From: Anaerolineales bacterium
GTDB lineage: Bacteria > Chloroflexota > Anaerolineae > Epilineales > JAANWY01
Length of the DNA: 5,878 nt
Direction of reading: 5' to 3'
Assembly (NCBI GenBank): GCA_018263655.1
Contig: JAANWY010000074.1
Span: forward strand, 1-5,878
The notes under the pieces were generated by a model, which was not told the DNA's origin, searched no databases, and worked only from the letters and a program-made list of their open reading frames with translations. Shown here piece by piece: positions 1 to 5,145 of this stretch. Both the position numbers and the translations under genes were made by a program. Position 1 is the first letter of the stretch. Each line of letters opens with the position of its first letter.

Positions 1-130
1 GTTCGAAGAACCGTCGCAAACCCGCACCCCCTTCGACTGGGCTCAGGACGTCGCTTCGATACGGTCTCCACTTCGTTTCGACCTACTCAGGATGCTAGTC
101 CTGATACCTCCTGAACGGTTACCACAACAG
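1..130. repeat. Degenerate tandem of a TTCGAC..CTCAGGA intergenic repeat
   Basis: I see no gene here. Three related units start at 32, 55 and 77, a spacing of 22-23 bp: TTCGACTGGGCTCAGGA, then the diverged TTCGATACGGTCTCCA, then TTCGACCTACTCAGGA. The core resembles the intergenic motif CCCTTCGACAAGCTCAGGA that I associate with Chloroflexota drafts; that link is from memory and is not checked. A related copy on the other strand lies at 4100-4132. The stretch sits downstream of the terminator that closes the kinase gene, so it is probably untranscribed spacer or old repeat debris. Confidence 0.5.
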
Positions 131-136
131 AAGACG

Positions 137-170
137 AAAACGAAGGCCGGCATCAAGCTGGCCTTCGTTT
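137..170 (-). terminator. Intrinsic terminator of the two-component operon
   Basis: The arms at 138-151 and 157-170 pair over 14 bp with a single G-U pair around the 5-nt loop ATCAA (plus-strand letters). Read on the minus strand, the stem ends in TTTT and runs on into CGTCTTCTGTT. It begins 22 nt past the kinase stop codon. A long stem, tight loop and T-rich tail in the right orientation make this a convincing rho-independent terminator. The plus-strand reading also ends in GTTTGTCTG, so weaker two-way activity is possible. Confidence 0.88.
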
Positions 171-192
171 GTCTGTCGCCACTTGCCGTCGT

Positions 193-1686
193 TCAGCTTG
201 TTTGCGGCAGGTGCACTTCGAAGGTTGCACCCTCGCCGGCCTCGCTCTCTACACACACCTCGCCGCCATGTGTCTCTACAATCGAACGCACCAACGATAA
301 CCCCAAGCCAGCGCCTCCCTCGCTACGCGGCCGCCGCTTGTCCACGCGATAGAACCGATCGAAAATGTGGGGCAGGTGCTCCTCGGGGATGCCAGGCCCT
401 GTATCCGACACTTGGATGATGACTGCACCGGTTCCACTCCGCGCGGCCGGCATGCTGCCTTTGGCTGATTCCCCAACCTCGTGCGCGGTCATAGCCTTCA
501 GCGTGATTTCGCCCCCCGATTGGCTGTACTTTATGGCATTGTCGAGCAAGTTGCGGATCACCATGCGCATCGGATCGGGATCGGCCAGCACCGGTGGCAG
601 GTGGGCCGGCACGTCGATCTGCAGCTCCATGCCGGCTGCGCCTGCCAGCGGCCCCATCTCATCGGCTAAGTCGTAGAGCAGGGGAGCCAGATCGATGCTT
701 GACGCCGGTCGTTCCTGCGCAGCCTCGACTTTTGACAGTGTGAGCAGATGGTCGATGAGTCGCTGCAGGTGCCCGACTTCCTGTTCCATCTGACCGAGGT
801 AGCGCTCTGCCAGTTCTGGCTTCGACTGTCCGTGCTGCTGAATCATCTCAATCCGCAGCCGGATGCTGGTGAGTGGGGAACGTAGTTCGTGGGCCGCGTT
901 GGCCACGAAGGCCTGCTGTCGAGCCAACACCTCGCGAAGTTGTCCCGCCATGCGGTTGAAGGCTTGACCGAGACGTTGGACCTCGTCGGGGCCGGCCGGC
1001 GTCACCCGCTGTTCGAGATCGCCGGCGGCTACCGCTTCCGTCACCGACGTCAGATGCTGGATGGGGCTGGCGACCTGGCGTGCGAGCAGCAAGCTCGCAA
1101 TCGCTGTCACGACCAGAATCGCGCCACCGACTCCGATCAAATTCAGCCACGTCCGCCGGATGTCACTGTGGATGGGGGCCATCGGGACCGAAAGCTGGAG
1201 GACGCCGTCGATCTCTCCGGCCTCTTCGGTGATGGGTGCAGCGACGAAGAGGCGTTCCTCGTTGCGCCATTCGTCCCAGCGGATATCGTGCTGCTCTTGG
1301 TGGGCCTGGGCCGCGACGATTTCGGGATGGTTGTGTTCGATCTGGCCCAGCACGGCCGCATCCGAACTGGCCAGCACCCGCAGATCCGAATTGACGACGG
1401 TGACCCGCGCTCCAATCCGCTGAGCGTAGGAGTGGGCCAGGGTATCGATATCGAGCGAGCGTCCTTCGTCCGTCTCGACCTCCTGCCACGCTTCTATTGG
1501 TTCTTGAAACGCATTGGCGATAAGCAAGGCTTCCAGTTCTAGTTCGTGTTCTGCTTGCTCGATAGCGGCTCCCTGGAGGCGCAGGCCGGCCCACACGATG
1601 AGGCCACCCAAGCCCAGGAATAGGAGAACGAGGTAAGTGAGGAGCAGCCGGCTTTGCAAGCTGCGAGGCGTGACGCGTTGCAGCAT
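193..1686 (-). CDS. Membrane sensor histidine kinase (HAMP, HisKA, HATPase)
   Basis: This 497-residue kinase is the partner of the response regulator just upstream. It autophosphorylates on His and passes the phosphate to the regulator. A membrane segment lies at about 13-36, followed by an extracytoplasmic sensor region of about 140 residues that resembles PhoR/Cache-type sensors (HPEIVAAQ, then VAAPI and GVLQLSVPM). A second membrane segment is at about 181-202 and HAMP at about 203-255. The HisKA H-box is VANAAHELRSP with phospho-acceptor His266. The ATPase domain shows the N-box NLLDNAIKYS (Asn379, Asn383), G1 DTGPGIP (Asp428), F-box IFDRFYR (441-447) and G2 GGAGLGL (457-463). All catalytic boxes are intact. 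A Gly/Ser/Ala-rich insert of about 20 residues lies at 400-420, between the N and G1 boxes. The ATG is 4 nt past the regulator stop with only a weak GGAT upstream, suggesting translational coupling. The signal sensed cannot be read from the sequence. Confidence 0.95.
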   Translation of the reverse strand: MLQRVTPRSLQSRLLLTYLVLLFLGLGGLIVWAGLRLQGAAIEQAEHELELEALLIANAFQEPIEAWQEVETDEGRSLDIDTLAHSYAQRIGARVTVVNSDLRVLASSDAAVLGQIEHNHPEIVAAQAHQEQHDIRWDEWRNEERLFVAAPITEEAGEIDGVLQLSVPMAPIHSDIRRTWLNLIGVGGAILVVTAIASLLLARQVASPIQHLTSVTEAVAAGDLEQRVTPAGPDEVQRLGQAFNRMAGQLREVLARQQAFVANAAHELRSPLTSIRLRIEMIQQHGQSKPELAERYLGQMEQEVGHLQRLIDHLLTLSKVEAAQERPASSIDLAPLLYDLADEMGPLAGAAGMELQIDVPAHLPPVLADPDPMRMVIRNLLDNAIKYSQSGGEITLKAMTAHEVGESAKGSMPAARSGTGAVIIQVSDTGPGIPEEHLPHIFDRFYRVDKRRPRSEGGAGLGLSLVRSIVETHGGEVCVESEAGEGATFEVHLPQTS

Positions 1687-1690
1687 CGCG

Positions 1691-2401
1691 TTATCCGGAT
1701 GTGGGATCGACGAAACGGTAACCGTGGCCGCGTACGGTCTGGATGTAGCGCGGTTCCGACGGCTTCGCTTCGATCTTCTCGCGCAGCCAGCGGATGTGCA
1801 CGTCCAACGTGCGCGGGTCGCCGATCCAGTCTGTGCCCCACACTTCGTCGAGGAGATCGTGGCGCGCGACGGCTTCTCCCGTGTGTGCCATGAGGGCGCT
1901 GAGCAGGCCGAACTCCCGCTGGGTCAGTTCGAGGGGCTCGCCGGCACGCCACACTTGCCGCGCGGTGCGGTCCAGGGTGATGTCGCCGACCGTGATCCGC
2001 TCGCTGGGCGGTGAAGATTGGCCGAGGTCCAGTTCCCGCCGGCGCAGCGTCGCTCGCACGCGGGCCAGCAGCTCGCGGAAGCTGAAGGGCTTGACGACGT
2101 AATCATCAGCGCCGATTTCCAGCCCCATCACGCGGTCCATCTCTTTGCCACGGGCCGTCAGCATGATGACGGGCACCGCCGACTCGCCGCGCAGGGTTCT
2201 CAGGACAGCGAAGCCGTCCATTTTTGGCAGCATCACGTCCAAGAGGATGAGGGCCGGCTGCTCGCGGCGCGCCAGCTCTAGGCCTTCGTGGCCGTCGACG
2301 GCATGCAGCATGCGAAACCCCTCGTCCTGGAGGCCAAAAATTAGCGGCTCGGCGATGATTTCGTCGTCTTCGACCAGCAGAATCGTGGTAGGTTCGTCCA
2401 T
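1691..2401 (-). CDS. OmpR/PhoB-family response regulator
   Basis: This 236-residue regulator has a receiver domain at about 5-117 and a winged-helix DNA-binding domain at about 137-233. The receiver has the acidic pocket Glu11-Asp12-Asp13, phospho-acceptor Asp55 (LILLDVMLPKMDG), switch residue Thr82 and the conserved Lys104 (VVKPFSFREL). The C-terminal domain shows the usual OmpR-type signatures LTQREFGLL, RTLDVHIRWLREKI and VRGHGYRF. Its target promoters are unknown. I chose the ATG at 2401 because the receiver fold begins directly after it (TTILLVEDD). The 45 extra codons back to 2536 match no receiver sequence and run through promoter and hairpin DNA. No Shine-Dalgarno is visible and a good -10 box lies only 10 nt upstream, so the mRNA is probably leaderless or nearly so. 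The gene is followed after 4 nt by the kinase gene. Confidence 0.96.
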   Translation of the reverse strand: MDEPTTILLVEDDEIIAEPLIFGLQDEGFRMLHAVDGHEGLELARREQPALILLDVMLPKMDGFAVLRTLRGESAVPVIMLTARGKEMDRVMGLEIGADDYVVKPFSFRELLARVRATLRRRELDLGQSSPPSERITVGDITLDRTARQVWRAGEPLELTQREFGLLSALMAHTGEAVARHDLLDEVWGTDWIGDPRTLDVHIRWLREKIEAKPSEPRYIQTVRGHGYRFVDPTSG

Positions 2402-2411
2402 GGCGGTACTG

Positions 2412-2439
2412 AGTATACCGCAAACTAGTCGCGACGCAA
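2412..2439 (-). promoter_or_regulatory. Candidate sigma70-type promoter of the two-component operon
   Basis: On the minus strand, TTGCGT (2439-2434) and TATACT (2417-2412) are separated by 16 bp, and TATACT is close to the -10 consensus. The ATG at 2401 is 10 nt past the -10 box, so transcription would start about 4 nt ahead of the ATG or at it. That fits the absence of a ribosome binding site. This is a sequence match only; the -35 box is weak. Confidence 0.5.
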
Positions 2440-2507
2440 GTAGTCTATCATGCAGAGTGACCGCCGCCTGGTTTTCTAACCTGGACGAGCCAGAACCAAA
2501 ATCCTCC

Positions 2508-2567
2508 GTTGGGCGAAGGTCTCTGACCGAGCCCAAAGACCCATCGGCTGCGGTCGGAGACCTTGCC
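2508..2567. repeat. Palindromic intergenic repeat with an 18-bp hairpin
   Basis: The arms 2516-2529 and 2551-2564 pair over 14 bp with one G-U. The stem continues with AGCC (2530-2533) against GGCT (2546-2549) after a single bulged G, leaving a 12-nt loop. The left side, CGAAGGTCTCTGACCGAGC at 2514-2532, matches 4074-4093 except for one missing C. Its outer part, GTTGGGCGAAGGTCTC at 2508-2523, recurs inverted at 4230-4245. It is therefore a member of a dispersed repeat family with at least two locations in this window. There is no T-tail, so a terminator role is not supported. Confidence 0.7.
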
Positions 2568-2626
2568 GAACAGTTGAGTTTGCTTGCCGGATCCGAAGGT
2601 GGATATCTCCTTGATTATCTTCTTGA

Positions 2627-2722
2627 AGACCCTAAAGGTTTGCTATCCAAGCTCCACTTGTGGTCCTACACGTGGAGTTGGCCATTCGCTGGCTAAATCT
2701 TGACCGGAAACCTTTAGGGTCT
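2627..2722. repeat. 96-bp element with perfect 15-bp terminal inverted repeats
   Basis: AGACCCTAAAGGTTT at 2627-2641 is the exact reverse complement of 2708-2722. Between the arms, a second stem forms from CCAA-CTCCAC (2647-2657, one bulged G) and GTGGAGTTGG (2672-2681). The two stems can fold into one long structure. Size and ends resemble a MITE-like or REP-like element, but I see no clear target-site duplication and no coding capacity. Transcribed from the upstream gene, the structure begins 4 nt after the stop and could protect or end that mRNA. A T-run is lacking. Confidence 0.6.
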
Positions 2723-2726
2723 GTTC

Positions 2727-3497
2727 TCAGTCGTTGTTAGACCGCAGGATGAGGGGCAGGTACACTGGCGATGCGTCAGCCGGCAGCGTGGCGGTTGCTG
2801 TCACCGTCGGTGTCGGTTCGACGGTCGCCGTCGGCGTAGGCGTTGCGGCGCACGTCTGCGTCAGACTGACGTCATCCAGGAAGAAGCTCGTCGGGTTGGT
2901 GTCGTCGGTCTCGACGACGAAGGCGATCTGGATGGTTTGGCCGGCGTATGAGCTGACGTCCAGGGTGCTCTGCTCCCACGTCGAACTTTCGTCGCCGTCA
3001 GTCAGCGTTTCCAGCGTCTCCAGCGGGTTGCCGGCCGCGTCGCGGACTTGCACCTCCAGCGTATCGAAGGGGTGGTTGGTTTCAAACGTATCCACGCGCC
3101 ACCAGTAGCTCACCTCGACGCTGGTGGTATCTGTGGCCACATTCATTGTCTGCCACAGGCTTTGCTGGATCAGATTGTCGCCGCCCAGCCAGGCTTTCCA
3201 CATGCCGGTGCGCGGCGGCGGCACGGGTGAGTCGTCCAGAATATCACTCAGGACGTTACTGCTGGTCTGCCAGGCTGGGTTGGGCAGGCCAGCTTCGAAT
3301 CCGCCGTCCTGGATCAGCTCTCCCGGCGCACAATCAGCCTGTAAGACTGACGTTGTCGTGTCGCCTGTTGCCCGGGCGGCCGGCGTCTGATAGAACAAGG
3401 CGCTCGTTGCGGCCATCAGTCCGATCAGCACACCGGCAATCCACAGCGCCTGCATGATGGCGTGTTGCGACTTGCGATTGATGTGTTTTAAGAACAT
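2727..3497 (-). CDS. Secreted or surface protein: jelly-roll-like domain, Thr/Pro stalk, YLPL tail
   Basis: The protein has 256 residues. A hydrophobic segment at about 17-36, ending near ARA, is a signal peptide or N-terminal anchor. A domain at 56-216 is bounded by Cys56 and Cys216, a possible disulfide, and reads ELIQDGGFEAG..., WKAWLGGDN, VSYWWRVDTFE, YAGQTIQIAF and SFFLDDVSL. This pattern is typical of beta-sandwich, MAM/carbohydrate-binding-like extracellular modules; the ligand is unknown. A Thr/Pro/Ala stalk follows at about 218-240, then the terminal VYLPLILR, which I know as a Chloroflexota surface-protein signature. The domain is about 70% identical, without gaps, to 49-209 of the protein at 4300-5121. 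I chose ATG 3497 because GGGAG lies 11-12 nt upstream; an in-frame GTG at 3524 would add nine residues but has no ribosome binding site. The cytochrome gene ends 51 nt upstream, so the two are probably cotranscribed. Confidence 0.85.
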   Translation of the reverse strand: MFLKHINRKSQHAIMQALWIAGVLIGLMAATSALFYQTPAARATGDTTTSVLQADCAPGELIQDGGFEAGLPNPAWQTSSNVLSDILDDSPVPPPRTGMWKAWLGGDNLIQQSLWQTMNVATDTTSVEVSYWWRVDTFETNHPFDTLEVQVRDAAGNPLETLETLTDGDESSTWEQSTLDVSSYAGQTIQIAFVVETDDTNPTSFFLDDVSLTQTCAATPTPTATVEPTPTVTATATLPADASPVYLPLILRSNND

Positions 3498-3511
3498 GCT
3501 ATTGCTCACTC

Positions 3512-3539
3512 CCTGACTGCCCACTGGTAACTGTTCACT
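3512..3539 (-). repeat. Four phased AGTNNNN heptamers ahead of the secreted-protein gene
   Basis: On the minus strand, AGTGAAC, AGTTACC, AGTGGGC and AGTCAGG follow one another without gaps, and the last runs into GGGAGTGA, the likely ribosome binding site. Short heptamer tandems of this style are known from cyanobacterial intergenic regions. Here the units are degenerate, so chance is not excluded. Confidence 0.4.
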
Positions 3540-3548
3540 CGGAGGCCC

Positions 3549-4031
3549 CTAATCATCATCTTCTTCATCCTCGTCCTCGCGTTCGTGTTCTTCCTGTTCT
3601 TCCTCGCCCTCGAAATCCGCCCCGGGCTGATGATTGTGGCATTCAGCACAGGACGTTGAGGCAAATCGAGGGGCTTCATCGTGCTCCCGCTGAAGCTGGC
3701 CCTCCTGAGTGTGACATTTGGTACACCATGCTCGAGGTACGGTACCGTGCAGCGGCTCGGTGTATTGCCCCGTGGTGTGCTTCACCAAGTGGATAGCCCC
3801 CCGAGCCTTGGCATGCAGCGCGCCGTATAGGCCGGCCGGCGTGTGACACTCAACGCATGTCGGATGATGTTCGGCGGCGCCGGAATCAAGCCATGTGTTG
3901 TAGTTGATGCGTTCCTCGTGGCAACTGGCGCACAACTGCGGGCGCTGCTCTAGCGCATGAACGACCGTCATCGTTGACAGTAGCCCCAATAGGGCGACGA
4001 TGGATATTAAGAATACGGTCCGCCATTTCAT
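3549..4031 (-). CDS. Membrane-anchored tetraheme c-type cytochrome, NapC/NirT/NrfH-like, acidic tail
   Basis: This 160-residue protein has one N-terminal membrane segment at about 5-25, preceded by the basic MKWR. Four CXXCH heme-binding motifs follow: CASCH (34-38), CVECH (59-63), CTKCH (103-107) and CAECH (128-132). Length, the single anchor, four hemes and the pattern CxxCH..NTWLDS..H..CVECHTP..G fit the small quinol-dehydrogenase cytochromes of the NapC/NirT/NrfH group, which pass electrons from the quinol pool to an extracytoplasmic partner. The Met usually found two residues past heme 1 (CxxCHxM) is absent: the sequence reads CASCHEER. Residues 139-160 are almost all Glu or Asp, a tail I do not know from the family. 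No reductase partner such as NrfA is in the window. A strong GGGAGGAG lies 7 nt ahead of the ATG, which fixes the start. Heme attachment and export are inferred; the exact substrate is unknown. Confidence 0.9.
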   Translation of the reverse strand: MKWRTVFLISIVALLGLLSTMTVVHALEQRPQLCASCHEERINYNTWLDSGAAEHHPTCVECHTPAGLYGALHAKARGAIHLVKHTTGQYTEPLHGTVPRAWCTKCHTQEGQLQREHDEAPRFASTSCAECHNHQPGADFEGEEEQEEHEREDEDEEDDD

Positions 4032-4038
4032 CGTGAGA

Positions 4039-4046
4039 CTCCTCCC
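4039..4046 (-). promoter_or_regulatory. Strong Shine-Dalgarno of the tetraheme cytochrome gene
   Basis: GGGAGGAG on the minus strand stands 7 nt ahead of the ATG at 4031. It is the best ribosome binding site in the window and suggests efficient translation of the cytochrome. Confidence 0.85.
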
Positions 4047-4073
4047 TTTCTTCAGAAACCGTCTTTTGATCGC

Positions 4074-4238
4074 CGAAGGTCTCCTGACCGAGCGGCGGCG
4101 TCCTGAGGACCCTCATGATCTTGTCGAAGGGGCGAATCGGGCTCGGTCAGGCCTGCCTGTGCGCCTGCCTGTGCCTTGGCAGACCCGCCTGCCTTCTCGG
4201 CGCGGGCAGGCAGGTCGCACGCAGACAGGAGACCTTCG
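4074..4238. repeat. Compound palindromic repeat upstream of the cytochrome gene
   Basis: The outer arms CGAAGGTCTCCTG (4074-4086) and 4226-4238 are perfect 13-bp inverted repeats. Nested inside, CCTGACCGAGC (4083-4093) pairs with 4141-4151 over 11 bp. Copies of CCTGCCTG at 4152-4171 face CAGGCAGG at 4207-4214. Two identical 12-bp units, GCCTGCCTGTGC, stand in tandem at 4151-4162 and 4163-4174. The segment 4100-4132 is a TTCGACAAG..CCTCAGGAC-type motif in reverse, with about 14 extra bases in its middle. The mixture looks like several small repeats inserted into or beside each other. No protein is encoded. Confidence 0.7.
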
Positions 4239-4253
4239 CCCAACACGCCAGGT

Positions 4254-4282
4254 AGTTTAACATTGTCAAGCTACCTAGTCAA
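4254..4282 (-). promoter_or_regulatory. Candidate promoter for the cytochrome and downstream secreted protein
   Basis: On the minus strand, TTGACT (4282-4277) and TAAACT (4259-4254) are 17 bp apart. A start near 4247 would give a leader of about 215 nt that includes the compound palindrome. The -35 box lies inside the 13-bp direct repeats, so a bound regulator could affect it. This rests on hexamer matches only. Confidence 0.35.
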
Positions 4283-4302
4283 GTTCCTAGTCAGGCTACC
4301 TA
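4265..4302 (-). repeat. Three 12-13-bp direct repeats, possible operator
   Basis: On the minus strand, TAGGTAGCCTGAC (4302-4290), TAGGAACTTGAC (4289-4278) and TAGGTAGCTTGAC (4277-4265) follow without gaps. The first unit contains the TAG stop of the dockerin-protein gene. AGGTAG (4276-4271) also pairs with CTACCT (4255-4250) as a small hairpin. Directly repeated boxes overlapping a -35 region are typical of OmpR/PhoB-type operators, but a 13-bp period is longer than the usual 11 bp, so the operator role is speculative. Confidence 0.5.
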
Positions 4303-5121
4303 GGGGGCGGTTTGGTGCCATTGACTAGCCGTTTGCTGGACATCAGCGGAGCCGATGCTGCCGCTCCCATCTTGGTCGTAGGGCTCAGCGTAGCAGGTTG
4401 TGCCTCGGCTCTCGCCCCAATGAGCGGCGATTTCCTGGATGTCGATGATGTTGGCCTGGCAGTCGCCCGTCACGTCGGCAGTCAGGCCGGCTGGACACGT
4501 CTTGTAGACGCCGACGTCATCCAGGAAGAAGCTGGTTGGGCTCGTCGCGTCCGTCTGGGCCACGAAGGCGAGCTGGATGGTCTGGCCGGCATAGCCCGTC
4601 AGGGTGAAGGTGCTCTGCTGCCAGGTAGAACTGGCGTCGCCGTCGGTCAGGGCCTCCAGCGTTTGCAGCGGCGTGCCGGCCGAGTCACGGAGCTGCACAT
4701 CGAGCGTATCGAACGGATGGGTCGTTTCGAAGGTGTCCACTCGCCACCAGTAGCCCACCTTGATGCCGGCGATGCCGGCGGGAACGCTCACAGACTGCCA
4801 CAGACTTTCCTGGACCAGGTTGTCGCCGCCCAGCCAGGCCTTCCATGAACCGGTGCGAGGTGCAGGATCGGCCGTGTCGTCCAGAATGTCGCTGAAGACA
4901 TTGCTGCTGGTCTGCCAGGCCGCGTTGGGCAGGCCGGCCTCGACCCCGCCGTCCTGGAGCAGGTCTACCGGGGCGCAGGCGTTCTGGACAAGAGGTAGAT
5001 AGGCAATTTGATCGTCCGTCGGCGTCGCAGTGTCCGCGGCCGTGCCGGTCGCCGGGCTTATGCTCAGCGCCAGCCACAGCAGTAGGAGTATCCCGATAGA
5101 ACGTAGATGTTGGTGTTTCAT
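4300..5121 (-). CDS. Secreted protein: jelly-roll-like domain plus C-terminal dockerin-like module
   Basis: The protein has 273 residues. A signal peptide is at about 1-28 (hydrophobic core ILLLLWLALS), with cleavage probably near GTA-AD. YLPLVQN follows at 41-47, here N-terminal rather than at the C-terminus. The domain at 49-209, bounded by Cys49 and Cys209, is about 70% identical to that of the protein at 2727-3497 and looks like a beta-sandwich, carbohydrate-binding or MAM-like module. The C-terminus has two dockerin-like Ca-binding loops: Asp216, Thr218, Asp220, Asp227, and Asp249, Asp251, Ser253, Asp260, each followed by a short helix (IAAHWG and TASQWH). Cys221 replaces the usual loop Gly, and with Cys243 it may form a disulfide. 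Dockerins bind cohesins; no cohesin is in the window, and many non-cellulosomal proteins carry such modules. AAGGAG lies 11 nt ahead of the ATG, a slightly long spacing. The ligand is unknown. Confidence 0.87.
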   Translation of the reverse strand: MKHQHLRSIGILLLLWLALSISPATGTAADTATPTDDQIAYLPLVQNACAPVDLLQDGGVEAGLPNAAWQTSSNVFSDILDDTADPAPRTGSWKAWLGGDNLVQESLWQSVSVPAGIAGIKVGYWWRVDTFETTHPFDTLDVQLRDSAGTPLQTLEALTDGDASSTWQQSTFTLTGYAGQTIQLAFVAQTDATSPTSFFLDDVGVYKTCPAGLTADVTGDCQANIIDIQEIAAHWGESRGTTCYAEPYDQDGSGSIGSADVQQTASQWHQTAP

Positions 5122-5145
5122 TAGTCGTTGTGCTCCTTACAATGT

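Larger units (their letters stand above)
2402..2726. other. 325-bp gene-free gap between two transcription units
   Basis: No protein in any frame here looks real. From the regulator side it holds the candidate promoter (2412-2439), a long hairpin (2516-2564), about 60 bp with nothing I recognise, and a 96-bp inverted-repeat element (2627-2722) that ends 4 bp from the stop of the upstream secreted-protein gene. Confidence 0.7.
4032..4299. other. 268-bp gene-free gap rich in nested repeats
   Basis: No real protein is seen in either strand. From right to left it holds 13-bp direct repeats starting at the stop codon of the dockerin-protein gene, a candidate promoter (4254-4282), a compound palindromic repeat (4074-4238) and the ribosome binding site of the cytochrome gene. 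Confidence 0.75.

Noticed and set aside
889..1542. 217-codon open frame on the plus strand
   Set aside because: It lies wholly opposite the histidine kinase gene, whose domains are all intact; a long antisense frame is expected in GC-rich DNA and its product shows no domain pattern.
193..2401. PhoB/PhoR assignment for the two-component pair
   Set aside because: The domain layout fits, but many OmpR-family pairs share it and no phosphate genes or pho boxes are seen, so gene symbols were left empty.
2402..2536. 45-codon N-terminal extension of the response regulator
   Set aside because: It has no receiver-like sequence, runs through the candidate promoter and part of a repeat hairpin, and the receiver fold begins right after the ATG at 2401.
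2145..2696. 183-codon open frame on the plus strand
   Set aside because: It overlaps the regulator gene antisense, then crosses promoter and repeat DNA; it is Ser/Arg-rich with no recognisable domain.
2627..2722. Classical intrinsic terminator
   Set aside because: The paired arms are 66 nt apart and no T-run follows the stem on the minus strand.
3498..3524. GTG start nine codons upstream for the secreted protein at 2727-3497
   Set aside because: There is no ribosome binding site ahead of it, and the extra codons cover the ribosome binding site and heptamer repeats used by the ATG at 3497.
4265..4302. CRISPR-like array
   Set aside because: The units are 12-13 bp, contiguous and without spacers, so they are plain direct repeats.
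4300..5121. Cellulosome component
   Set aside because: The dockerin-like pair is real, but no cohesin, scaffoldin or glycoside hydrolase is in the window, and dockerin modules are common in non-cellulosomal proteins.
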